Shown in pieces: positions 1 to 6,443 of a stretch of DNA of 10,106 bases. Positions within the stretch are counted from its first letter, which is position 1. Each line of letters starts with the position of its first letter. The notes below the pieces were generated by a model, which had not been told where the DNA came from, did not search any database, and saw only the letters and a list, made by a program, of their open reading frames with translations. A program made the position numbers and the translations under genes. Source of the stretch: Lachnospiraceae bacterium UBA7182 (lineage in GTDB: Bacteria > Bacillota > Clostridia > Lachnospirales > Lachnospiraceae); NCBI GenBank assembly GCA_002491115.1, contig DKVI01000032.1, positions 25,118 through 35,223 on the forward strand. Reading direction: 5' to 3'.

Positions 1-630
1 ACGGTCTTTCCGGAGCCGTCTCCGCCACCGGAGGCTGCTGCCCTCCACGATGAGCCGGGTTCCCGGTGCAAAGCGGCTGTGTACGGCAAAGTACGCTGGC
101 GGGTTGACATTGGGAAGTTTTTCCGGAAGCAGGTTGTAGGAATACCCATTCCCTCCTGCGTATGCAATATGCCAGGGGCCTCTTTTCCAGTCTGCATAAG
201 CCAGCAAACTTCTTCTGGTAAGGAAAAAGCCAGTCATCCCCAGACCTGCACACAAAAGCAGCAGTTCCCATATCTCCCCCCACAGTCTGCCCCAATCCGC
301 CGCCGTAAATGGAGCCGGAGAAACAAAAACAGACAAAAGAGCCAGCAGCGCTACCCAGAGGACACTGGCCGATACGGTACAGATTCCCACGGTAACACAG
401 GCGGCAGTTTTAGAACGCCGCCCATGAAACAGACGGTAAAACCACCCGATCACCAACCCCACAAAAAGTTGGAGCATGGTACTGAAACTGCTCATCCGGA
501 ACAGAGAGCATAACAGCATTACCAGAATACAGACAATCATCCCGATGACACCCCCTAAAATGCCACACAGGATGCTTCCCTGTATTTCAGAGCTGGCTTC
601 ATTGTGTGATGTATTGTAATAGTTTGACAT
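1..630 (-). CDS. Multi-pass membrane protein of unknown function, 3' end outside the window
   Basis: I do not recognise this gene. Reading minus from ATG at 628-630 gives 210 codons without a stop to base 1, so the C-terminus is off the window. The protein begins MSNYYNTSHNEASSEIQGS. Four hydrophobic segments follow (about residues 18-43, 47-67, 75-103, 117-137), then a soluble region from about residue 148 containing WHIAYAGGNGYSYNLLPEK. A G-rich AGGGGGG lies 3 nt before this ATG. An in-frame upstream ATG at 697-699 has a better-spaced GGAGG and would add 23 residues, but that extension (MDTAGTGSCRHFH...) does not look like a membrane-protein N-terminus. It follows the two-helix membrane protein by about 100 bp on the same strand and may be co-transcribed with it. 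The gene is well supported as coding; its function is unknown. Confidence 0.7.
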   Translation of the reverse strand, partial: MSNYYNTSHNEASSEIQGSILCGILGGVIGMIVCILVMLLCSLFRMSSFSTMLQLFVGLVIGWFYRLFHGRRSKTAACVTVGICTVSASVLWVALLALLSVFVSPAPFTAADWGRLWGEIWELLLLCAGLGMTGFFLTRRSLLAYADWKRGPWHIAYAGGNGYSYNLLPEKLPNVNPPAYFAVHSRFAPGTRLIVEGSSLRWRRRLRKDR

Positions 631-732
631 ATACCCCCCTGGTTGTCCTGCTGGTACACGATGGAAATGCCTGCATGATCCCGTCCCTGCTGTATCCATG
701 AAATTGCCTCCACAGTTGTTCTATTACCTGCC

Positions 733-1227
733 TTAATCAAAAAACAGCTTTTTCAGCAGCTCACCGGAATAGATTGCAAGTACTTCACTTTTATGCCAGA
801 TAATACGGGTAACTGCCTCCGGACAGTCCGGTGTATCATTATTTGCTACAAAGAAATGACAGCAGTATTTCCGATCAATATACCGATGACAATAATAATT
901 ACCAAAAGGATATTCAGCCACTTCAAAGCCTTCTTTCTGCAAGCGTTCCAAAAGTCCGGATATTGTCAGAGGCGAATCGTATTTGTGGTAAAAATTGGAC
1001 TTTTCCCGAACAAACTTCAGAATATGTTTTGTCTCTCCTTTTATCCTTCCCACTCCCAGCATTATGAGCAAAAGTCCGATCACAAGCAGGGCCACCGCTA
1101 ATAAAAGAGTATTCCTTCTAAGGCAAAAGCAGATAGCCGGGAGCAGGAAAAGCAGCGCTGCTCCAAACAGAGGCATCCCTGTCTGAAAAAATGGTCTTTG
1201 CCTGTACATCTCATTTTTTACATCCAT
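733..1227 (-). CDS. Small two-helix membrane protein of unknown function
   Basis: No family recognised. From ATG at 1225-1227 the product is 164 aa. Two adjacent hydrophobic segments (about 18-36 and 39-60) form a hairpin anchor, followed by a soluble C-terminal domain of about 100 residues rich in Cys, His and aromatics (for example YYCHRYIDRKYCCHFF). The frame stays open upstream to a TTG at 1294-1296, but that longer form overlaps the preceding 58-aa gene and has no ribosome site. The chosen ATG lies about 15 nt after AAGGAA, which is rather far, so the start is uncertain. It follows the 58-aa gene by 19 bp, suggesting one transcript, with the four-helix protein downstream. The pattern of a membrane anchor plus small cytosolic domain also occurs in immunity-type proteins, but nothing here proves that. 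Confidence 0.62.
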   Translation of the reverse strand: MDVKNEMYRQRPFFQTGMPLFGAALLFLLPAICFCLRRNTLLLAVALLVIGLLLIMLGVGRIKGETKHILKFVREKSNFYHKYDSPLTISGLLERLQKEGFEVAEYPFGNYYCHRYIDRKYCCHFFVANNDTPDCPEAVTRIIWHKSEVLAIYSGELLKKLFFD

Positions 1228-1246
1228 TCTGCTGTTTCCATTCCTT

Positions 1247-1423
1247 TCACCTGCCTGCAAGGAGCTGATATGCCTCTTGTGGGAAACCATCATCAATAGA
1301 AATTCGTGGCTTTATCTTCAATTCAAAATTCGCATAGTCATTATCAATATTTTCTTTTTCAAAGACAATCAAGTTTGGCCTTTTTACTTCCTTTTTCTTT
1401 TTGAACTTATCAAAAATTCCCAT
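1247..1423 (-). CDS. Short charged protein of unknown function (58 aa)
   Basis: A complete short frame from ATG at 1421-1423 to TGA at 1247-1249. It is preceded by AAGGAGATTGAATCATG, a strong Shine-Dalgarno with 8-nt spacing and the best ribosome site in this cluster. The product begins MGIFDKFKKKKEVKRPN, a basic N-terminal helix, and continues with an acidic stretch (FEKENIDNDYANFE), ending ...QEAYQLLAGR. There is no membrane segment or signal peptide. I cannot name a family. The ribosome site, the 19-bp gap to the next gene and the shared strand support it as a real gene in a small operon. Confidence 0.6.
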   Translation of the reverse strand: MGIFDKFKKKKEVKRPNLIVFEKENIDNDYANFELKIKPRISIDDGFPQEAYQLLAGR

Positions 1424-1466
1424 GATTCAATCTCCTTGTGAGTGATAGCTCTTTTTCATTTATTTT

Positions 1467-1864
1467 CTACGTCCCTTTCACATCAAAATCCAGGCCGATG
1501 TCTGCCAGCAGTTCCGGCTGACATTTATACTGTCCCTTTGGCATCAGCCGGGCCCAAAAGGCGCTCTCTACCATGCAGTTTCCTGCCGGTATAAGAGCGC
1601 CATTTTCGACGGTATAAAATTGAGCATGACAAAACTGTGGGACCACATAGTCATAGTACTGCCTTGCTTGCTTAAGAATGGCAAAGATCATCATAATTGT
1701 CAAGATCTCTTTCTGGTAATTGCAAAAAATACTAACGCAATTGTAGCAGAAATTGGCCTTTCACGCAAGCGGATCCAAAGCTTGTCATGTTTCTGTTCCT
1801 GTCTCTCTTGCCAAAATTCACTCCAAATACCACAAAAAATTGATTCCCATAGAACAAATAATTC
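1467..1864 (-). pseudogene. Possible frameshifted remnant of an unknown membrane-associated protein
   Basis: Two minus-strand frames suggest one broken gene. From 1864 to 1700 a 54-codon frame reads ...WSEFWQERQEQKHDKLW..., then a hydrophobic stretch ATIALVFFAI, and stops. A second frame, open from about 1760 to TAG at 1467, continues with ILTIMMIFAILKQARQYYDY and ends ...LADIGLDFDVKGT. Neither has a convincing start: the downstream frame begins at TTG (1703) or ATG (1694) with no clear ribosome site, and the upstream frame has no ATG. A single indel near 1704-1765 would join them. The alternatives are a short genuine gene of 75-78 aa from the second frame, or chance open frames. It ends 44 bp before the 58-aa gene. 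Confidence 0.3.
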
Positions 1865-1902
1865 TCAGAAATTATATCCACAGTAAATTTTGAAGATTCT
1901 TG

Positions 1903-1931
1903 TGGACTTTAAGAAAAAATCGCGCTATAAT
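1903..1931 (+). promoter_or_regulatory. Candidate sigma-A promoter for the Rpn-family gene
   Basis: TGGACT (1903-1908), a 17-nt spacer and a perfect TATAAT (1926-1931) lie about 100 nt before the start at 2034. A second match, TTGCCA (1991-1996) with an 18-nt spacer and TATAAT (2015-2020), would start transcription inside the ribosome site and so is less likely to drive this gene. The rest of 1704-2033 holds only the possible remnant on the other strand. Confidence 0.5.
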
Positions 1932-2033
1932 GTAGAAAATATTATTCTGTATTTTTACAAAAGCATTCTCGCGTTATTGCAGAAAATCTCTTGCCATCCA
2001 ACCGACAAAACGTATATAATAAAGGAGAAACAG

Positions 2034-3026
2034 ATGAAAAAGAAAAAACACAGAAATTCCCAAAAACAGCCCTTAAACCGTAACCGCAGGGATCGCCTGT
2101 TCCGGCTCGCATTCCAGAACCGTAAAGATCTGCTGGAACTGTACAATGCAGTCAACAAAACTTCCTATCACGATCCTGACCAGCTGGAAATTACGACACT
2201 GGCGGATGCCGTATTTTTAGGTATAAAAAATGATTTATCCTTTATCATCGGGGCATCCATGAACCTGTACGAACACCAGAGTACCAGATGTGGGAACATG
2301 CCGCTGCGCGGCCTGATCTACTTTTCCACTCTATACCAGAATTATGTCAGGCAGTACGGTTATAATCTGTATGGCAGCAGCACCATACAGCTGCCATTTC
2401 CAAACTATCTGATATTTTATAATGGGGAGGCCAGCGAACCGGACGAATCTGAAATACTCCTGTCAGAGGCATTTCAAAAACCGGACAGGAACGTCCCGCC
2501 TGCTGTGGAATGCCGGGTAAAAATGCTCAACATCAACCGCGGACACAACAGCGAACTGATGAAAGGATGCCGGCGGCTATGGGAATATGCCGAATTTATC
2601 GGACATATACAGGACGGCATAAGCAACGGCCTGACCGTCAGAGATGCGGTGAATGAAGCTATGGATACCTGCCAGAAACTGGGAATTATGTCAGACCTGC
2701 TTGGAAGATGCAGAACGGAGGTACTTAATATGTTGCTTGCAGAATATAACGAAAAAGAAACACTGGAATATCTTCGGAGAGAACAAAGAAAGCTTGGACG
2801 TGAGGAGGGACGCGAAGAAGGACGCGAAGAAGGACGCGAAGAAGGCAAACAGCTTGGAAAATCCGCCCTCATCCTTGAGCTTTTGGAGGATATCGGGCGT
2901 ATTCCTGACAGCCTGCGCAGCCATATACAGGAAGAACAGGACAAAAAGCGTCTGAAAGAATGGTGCCGCCTCGCGGCTCATGCAAGATCGGTGGAAGAAT
3001 TTCAGGAAAAGTATCAGGATATTTAA
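2034..3026 (+). CDS. Rpn/PD-(D/E)XK nuclease family protein (putative transposase-type)
   Basis: A 330-aa protein of the family often named Rpn recombination-promoting nuclease or PD-(D/E)XK putative transposase, a large paralogous family in Lachnospiraceae. The start is ATG 2034-2036, preceded by AAAGGAG at 6 nt; the frame is open further upstream but without a ribosome site. The basic N-terminus leads into DRLFRLAFQNRKDLLELYN (residues 20-38), then the nuclease core: KND with D67 and the E-x-Q motif E80-H-Q82 in NLYEHQST. A middle part (MPLRGLIYFSTLYQNYV, FPNYLIFYNG) is typical of the group. Residues 255-270 are four GREE repeats, followed by a charged helical tail. The known biochemistry of Rpn proteins is DNA cleavage that stimulates RecA-independent recombination; the role here is inferred. 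It converges on the second, broken Rpn-family gene. Confidence 0.82.
   Translation: MKKKKHRNSQKQPLNRNRRDRLFRLAFQNRKDLLELYNAVNKTSYHDPDQLEITTLADAVFLGIKNDLSFIIGASMNLYEHQSTRCGNMPLRGLIYFSTLYQNYVRQYGYNLYGSSTIQLPFPNYLIFYNGEASEPDESEILLSEAFQKPDRNVPPAVECRVKMLNINRGHNSELMKGCRRLWEYAEFIGHIQDGISNGLTVRDAVNEAMDTCQKLGIMSDLLGRCRTEVLNMLLAEYNEKETLEYLRREQRKLGREEGREEGREEGREEGKQLGKSALILELLEDIGRIPDSLRSHIQEEQDKKRLKEWCRLAAHARSVEEFQEKYQDI
2796..2843 (+). repeat. Four in-frame 12-bp tandem repeats encoding GREE
   Basis: Four consecutive 12-bp units encode Gly-Arg-Glu-Glu. The last three are identical (GGACGCGAAGAA) and the first differs at silent third positions (GGACGTGAGGAG). Because the unit is a multiple of three, copy number can change by slippage without loss of frame. 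Charged EEGR-type repeats are common at this position in Rpn-family proteins. Confidence 0.9.
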
Positions 3027-3054
3027 GATATGCTGACAGTTTACAATCCAATAT

Positions 3055-3078
3055 AAAACAAACATTTGTTTTTATTTT
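3055..3078 (+). terminator. Weak AU-rich terminator after the Rpn-family gene
   Basis: AAAACAAA (3055-3062) pairs with TTTGTTTT (3065-3072), allowing a loop of a few bases, and is followed by ATTTTTTC. The stem has only A/U-rich pairs, so it would be weak. It sits 28 bp after the stop of the upstream gene. Confidence 0.35.
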
Positions 3079-3164
3079 TTCTTTATCAAATTTCATCCGA
3101 TAGTAATAAATATGTCTATTATTAATTTTTACCTATGCTCTGGGATATGCATGACTACATGATC

Positions 3165-3192
3165 TGTGTCAAATTTTGTGTCAGGACACAAA
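3165..3192. repeat. TGTGTCA repeat cluster, candidate left end or integrase site
   Basis: TGTGTCA occurs twice in direct orientation (3165-3171, 3177-3183), and TTTGTGTC (3175-3182) also forms an 8-bp inverted repeat with GACACAAA (3185-3192). The 19-mer at 3165-3183 matches 8743-8760, just after the integrase, except for one extra A. AAATTTTGTGTCA (3171-3183) is shared exactly with 8737-8749. Confidence 0.5.
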
Positions 3193-3210
3193 TGAAAAAA
3201 ATGAACATAA

Positions 3211-3245
3211 AAAGCGGATACCCAATGTTCTAAAGTATCCGCTTT
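3211..3245 (-). terminator. Rho-independent terminator of the broken Rpn-family gene
   Basis: A perfect 11-bp inverted repeat, AAAGCGGATAC (3211-3221) and GTATCCGCTTT (3235-3245), has a 13-nt loop. Read on minus it is followed by a T-rich tract (TTTTTATG), 20 bp after the stop of the minus gene. It could also act on plus-strand transcripts from 2034-3026. Confidence 0.8.
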
Positions 3246-3264
3246 GTTTACATCCTATATTTAA

Positions 3265-4117
3265 TTAAAGTTCTAAGTTATTGATGTCCTCTTTGGTCAA
3301 TCCAGTATATTTCACAATTTTTTCTACAGGTTCACCATCTGCTATCATGTTCCTGGCAATTTCAATACTTCTTTCATCTCTTGCTTTTTTCATACCACTG
3401 TTATAATCAATCTGTGCCATCTCACGCATATTGTATAACCGGAGTACTTCCTTATCGTTCGCTAAAAATTTCATCTTTTCGTTAGCTTTATAGATAGCCG
3501 CATCCATATTCGTCAACTCCTTTAACAAATCGTCCGAAATATTCTGATCGAAAAAAGTAAGACACCTGTGCAACGGATCATTTTCTATATTTTTTTCTGG
3601 CAAGGCATTGAACTTCTTAACATCAATAAAATGTATTTCCAAAGCATCCGTCAAAAGGCAATCCCTATGGGTATCTTCCCACAAATGGAATACTGTATGG
3701 AAATCATCCGCATTTACAGCCTCAAAATTCACTATGTTGATTGCTACTACATTTGCTAACAGGCTATAGTCCTCTCCTTTATCCAACCCATTAGCAAACT
3801 CCCGGCTCCAATAGAAAAGACTTCTCCTGTCCATATTCCCATAATCCCGCAACTGTACTTCAATATTGATTCTTGTGCCGTCTTCGGCCACCGCACGAAT
3901 ATCAAGTATGCTGGTCTTGTCTCCAATCACCTCCGCTGTAAACGTCCTGTGTTCCACAATCTCGATATTGACCAGCCTCCTGCTTTTTGTTTTTGCCAAA
4001 ATAGCATTGAGTAACGATAATAACTGTTCTTCATCGCCTTTTTCTCCAAAAGTCTTACCAAATATAAAATCATTTAGTGGTTTTAATCTCTGTATAGCTG
4101 CATCACCTGTCTTTCAT
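3265..4117 (-). pseudogene. Rpn-family PD-(D/E)XK nuclease with a frameshifted start
   Basis: The frame from 3999 to 3265 codes for an Rpn-family nuclease: D33 in SILDIRA and the E47-V-Q49 motif of the PD-(D/E)XK site, then MDRRSLFYWSREFANG, LTDALEIHFIDVKKF and PLHRCLTFFDQN. That frame starts only at a TTG with no ribosome site, and the family's N-terminus lies upstream in the same frame without any start: IQRLKPLNDFIFGKTFGEKG and QLLSLLNAILAK. The family normally opens with Met just before such a segment. At 4117 there is ATGAAAGACAGG; removing one A gives ATGAAGACAGGTGATGC, joining Met to this frame and restoring a 283-aa protein of normal length. The site is likely a 1-base insertion (or sequence error) near 4112-4114. 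The C-terminal helices look intact. Confidence 0.72.
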
Positions 4118-4131
4118 TGCCTGTCATTTTT

Positions 4132-4140
4132 AGTATATCA
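4132..4140 (-). promoter_or_regulatory. Candidate extended -10 promoter for the broken Rpn-family gene
   Basis: On minus, TGATATACT resembles an extended -10 element (TG-n-TATACT). No good -35 is seen. It would start transcription only about 8 nt before the presumed ancestral ATG at 4117, so the assignment is weak. Confidence 0.25.
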
Positions 4141-4324
4141 TGTTTTTATGGATATTACCACTAGAATTTTTATACACCTTTTTACACATCACCACCTGTC
4201 ATACATAACTGTTTATTTCTGTTCGATTCTATCTGCATTTATAAATCAAGTACAGCTATACATACGACAGTCAGAACCAAACTTTCCTCCTGACAAATAA
4301 CATTTTGTTAAATATAAATAAACC

Positions 4325-4339
4325 GATACACACTGTATC
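4325..4339. promoter_or_regulatory. Small inverted repeat before the excisionase-like gene
   Basis: GATACA-CAC-TGTATC is a perfect 6-bp inverted repeat 27 bp before the start codon, in a position suited to an operator. No clear -35/-10 pair can be assigned around it. Confidence 0.35.
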
Positions 4340-4366
4340 AAACACATAAAAAAGGAGATTTTAAAT

Positions 4367-4543
4367 ATGTATCAAAACTTTCCAACCCTGTATACCTTAA
4401 AAGAATGCTGTTCAATCTTAAAAGTCGGGCGGAACAAAATGCTCGAACTGATCTGGGATGAAGAGATAGATGCTTTTAAAATTGGCGGACATTGGCGGAT
4501 ATCTGAGGATGCAGTAAAAGAGTATATTTTTCATCATATTTAA
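4367..4543 (+). CDS. Excisionase-like helix-turn-helix protein (58 aa)
   Basis: A short complete frame starting ATG 4367-4369 after AAAGGAG with about 9-nt spacing, ending TAA 4541-4543. The product starts MYQNFPTLYTLKECCSILK; residues 8-55 follow the MerR/excisionase-type winged helix layout (Tyr-Thr-Leu-Lys-Glu... helix, turn at VGRNKMLELI, a wing at FKIGGHWRISEDAVKEYI). The sequence IGGHWRI before the last helix is the usual K/R-I-G-x-x-W/W-R wing of this family. Such small proteins act as directionality factors for tyrosine integrases or as regulators. It sits about 3.2 kb from the integrase, whereas excisionase genes of Tn916-type elements usually lie immediately before it, so a regulator is the main alternative. 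Confidence 0.75.
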   Translation: MYQNFPTLYTLKECCSILKVGRNKMLELIWDEEIDAFKIGGHWRISEDAVKEYIFHHI

Positions 4544-4598
4544 CAAAGCTGTCCATTTACTCTCCAAACGGCACACATCGAATGCACCTGTAAAAACG

Positions 4599-4631
4599 GA
4601 GCAGGCCTGTATCATAGTAACAGTCCTGCTC
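4599..4631 (-). terminator. Terminator of the surface-protein fragment
   Basis: GAGCAGG (4599-4605) pairs with CCTGCTC (4625-4631); beyond one C/T mismatch, CTGT pairs with ACAG. On minus the hairpin is followed by CGTTTTTAC. It lies 51 bp after the stop at 4682, matching a natural 3' end of that gene, and may also end transcripts from the excisionase-like gene on plus. Confidence 0.7.
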
Positions 4632-4681
4632 TATTCTCTGTGATGGTATAAAAAGTTGAGTCTTATACTTTTAATACCTGT

Positions 4682-5845
4682 TTATTCTGTTATCGTGAAT
4701 GTTTTAGTTATGATCCCTTTGAAATTGCCTTTTCCTTTTATGATGATCGTTGGGGCTTTGTTATCATCTGCAGTCGCAGCTTTTCTGTTATTTTTGTAGG
4801 AAACAGTGTAATCTCTGCCTTCCACAAGCGTTTTATTTCCAAAAGCCAACTGCGGTTTTGGAGTAGCCCTGCCGGATGTCAGTTTTTCCGTAACAGCCTC
4901 TTCCAGACCCTTGATCATATGGTCAGAATCTTCTTTCAGATCATAAGCGGTAATCTTAAAGGACTTTTTAACAGTACCTGCATATTCATTCACACCCTGT
5001 ATGGTGAGAATTGCCTTTCCTGCGTTTTTATTATTGGAATAGAGTATTTCATAATCTGTTCCCTCCGTCAGAGAATCTCCATTTACGGCTACTTTCATCC
5101 GTGAAGTATCCTGCTCCTGTTCTTCGCCATTGTAGACCATACTCTTTTGCAGCGTAAATCCCGTAATAGATGGCTTCTTTAAAGATTTGCCTTTAATCTG
5201 GAAGGTCACCCTTTTTGTCCCGATATAATCTCCGGTACCCTGTATAAGCGCAGTAGCCGTTCCAACTGCCGTGTTGTTCTCATACTCTACGTCATAATCT
5301 TCGCCTTCCAACAGTGTTCCAACGCCTTTGAACGTCACTTTCAGTTCATCACTGTCCAGTTCAATGGGGCCGCCGGTGTACTGCTGCGCGGGTATTTTTT
5401 TCACAGTGGCTTTGCTGATCAGTTTGTAGTCGTCCGGATTGACAATGGAAAGCCGGATCGTTTTTTCTCCTGTGAAATTGCCCCCGTTTTTCGCGGTTAC
5501 AAGAACCTCATAGTCTCCTTCCTCCTGATACGCATCTGCGCCATTCGGGTAAGAAACCGTGAAATCTTTTCTGTTTACAAGTTTTTTCCCGTTCCAGGAC
5601 AGAGTCGGAATCTTCTTCTGCACTTTCCCGTTATATGCGACAGCAATGTTGTCAGCCGTAACATCTTCCAGATCTATGGGCGTAATATTAAAGTACACAG
5701 GATAACTGCCGGGATAATGCTTTTTACCGGTTATATTTCTTCCTTCTATTGATATGCTCGTGCATCTTGCCGGATATTTCGGTGTTTCCTGTGATCTCCT
5801 GCTTGAGCGGGACAACAAAGTCTTTCTGGACGTAACAGACATCAC
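4682..5845 (-). pseudogene. 3' fragment of a repeat-domain cell-surface protein gene
   Basis: The 387-aa open frame is the C-terminal part of a secreted Ig-like/MBG-type repeat protein. Four repeats are visible (roughly residues 31-136, 144-217, 226-298, 313-386), each ending in a pattern G-x-x-x-F/Y-x-G ... F-x-I, for example GTGDYIGTKRVTFQI, GVNEYAGTVKKSFKI and GKGNFKGIITKTFTI, with EGxDYxVxYxNN in repeats 2-4. There is no signal peptide, no N-terminal region and no sorting signal. The first 30 codons (MMSVTSRKTLLSRSSRR...) are antisense to an XRE-regulator remnant on plus, so real homology begins at about 5755. The stop and downstream hairpin look natural. Such proteins usually exceed 1000 residues and bind surfaces or polysaccharide; this fragment cannot be exported and is probably dead. 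Confidence 0.72.
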
Positions 5846-5906
5846 CCCAGACCAGCGGGCCCTGCTTCAAAAACTGATCAATGAATTTAGAAAGGCCAAT
5901 GAATAA
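5742..5906 (+). pseudogene. C-terminal remnant of an XRE-family regulator
   Basis: On plus, the frame reads PSIDMLVHLAGYFGVSCDLL and then LERDNKVFLDVTDITPDQR..., ending ...LINEFRKANE with TAA at 5904-5906. P-S-x-x-x-L-V-x-L-A-x-Y-F-x-V-S-x-D-x-L-L is the classic second half of an XRE/Cro HTH domain, and the tail (DITPDQRALLQKLINEF) is the usual oligomerisation helix after it. The first half, including the recognition helix, is missing: upstream of about 5742 the DNA becomes the surface-protein fragment on the opposite strand. The internal ATG at 5754 has no ribosome site. It is very likely the 3' stump of a gene cut by rearrangement. Confidence 0.7.
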
Positions 5907-6050
5907 AATTCTGTTGGTCTTTACCTGTCCCCATTAAGCCACTGCCAACCATCACATCTTTCACCCATGTCTTTATATATTCTTTATTTTCCAAAATTCA
6001 CCTTTGATAGTAATGATTTCCTCAGATACATCCGCCTCATCTATATTTTA

Positions 6051-6088
6051 GTACAAATGTTTACTAAAGTAAATAGTAAATATTGTAC
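6051..6088. promoter_or_regulatory. Candidate operator of the XRE regulator gene
   Basis: GTACAAATGTTTACT (6051-6065) and AGTAAATATTGTAC (6075-6088) form an imperfect inverted repeat with a 9-bp gap, about 40 bp before the XRE start. TTTACTAAAGTAAA inside it is itself palindromic. The position and symmetry fit autorepression by the small XRE protein. An A/T-rich tract (TTAAAATATATATA) follows and may hold the -10. Confidence 0.5.
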
Positions 6089-6125
6089 CATGTTAAAATA
6101 TATATAGCCAAGGAGTCGCACATTC

Positions 6126-6341
6126 ATGCTATATATAAGACGCATTCGCGATTTAAGGGAAGATCATGATATGACACAACAACAAATCGCCGATTACTTA
6201 GGAACCTCCCAGACTATGTATGCACGTTATGAGCGAGGAGCTAATGAAATGCCAATCCGACATTTAATTGCGCTTTGTAAACTTTATCATGTTTCATCTG
6301 ATTATATCTTAGGGCTGTCAAACAGAAAAAATTTACGCTGA
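6126..6341 (+). CDS. Small XRE-family transcriptional regulator
   Basis: A 71-aa single-domain Cro/C1-type DNA-binding protein. Start ATG 6126-6128 follows AAGGAG at 10 nt. The HTH is clear: RRIRDLREDHDMTQQQIADYL (4-25, helices 1-2), recognition helix GTSQTMYARYERGANEMP (26-43), then LIALCKLYHVSSDYILGL (47-64). No extra effector domain is present, which is typical of small phage/element repressors. It probably represses itself through the inverted repeat upstream and may control the mobilization or integrase genes, though no matching site is seen at them. It is separate from the XRE remnant 220 bp upstream, whose sequence differs. Confidence 0.85.
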   Translation: MLYIRRIRDLREDHDMTQQQIADYLGTSQTMYARYERGANEMPIRHLIALCKLYHVSSDYILGLSNRKNLR

Positions 6342-6357
6342 AATTCTTTTAAATAAC

Positions 6358-6387
6358 CCGCGGGAAATAGCATTTTTACTCCTGCGG
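6358..6387 (+). terminator. Possible terminator of the XRE gene
   Basis: CCGCGGGA (6358-6365) pairs with TCCTGCGG (6380-6387) with one G-U pair and a 14-nt loop, followed by ATATATTTTGC. It starts 17 bp after the XRE stop. The T tract is modest. Confidence 0.45.
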
Positions 6388-6443
6388 ATATATTTTGCAA
6401 CGAATCAGGTTCCGACTACCGGTCTTTTTCCCCCACAGAAAAG

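Noticed and set aside
79..513. 144-codon plus-strand open frame
   Set aside because: It is antisense to the better-supported membrane protein on minus, is low in hydrophobic order, rich in Gln/Arg/Pro, and has no ribosome site.
555..740. 61-codon minus frame starting at TTG and overlapping the stop of the two-helix protein
   Set aside because: It has no ATG and its second half overlaps the membrane gene at 1-630 in another frame, whose composition is clearly protein-like.
1228..1296. N-terminal extension of the two-helix membrane protein to TTG at 1296
   Set aside because: It would overlap most of the end of the 58-aa gene and has no ribosome site; the ATG at 1227 is preferred although its own site is weak.
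1620..1886. 88-codon plus-strand open frame
   Set aside because: It has no ribosome site and its sequence resembles no protein; it is antisense to the possible remnant gene.
2796..2843. Tandem repeats as a possible CRISPR or minisatellite
   Set aside because: The units are directly adjacent with no spacers and keep the reading frame of the nuclease gene.
2474..2944. Minus-strand frame with Ser-Arg-Pro repeats
   Set aside because: It is the antisense shadow of the GREE repeats and the Rpn-family nuclease.
3165..3192. TGTGTCA cluster as a simple terminator
   Set aside because: The 2-nt spacer between the inverted arms is too short for a stable loop, and the direct copies match the integrase-side cluster better than a terminator role.
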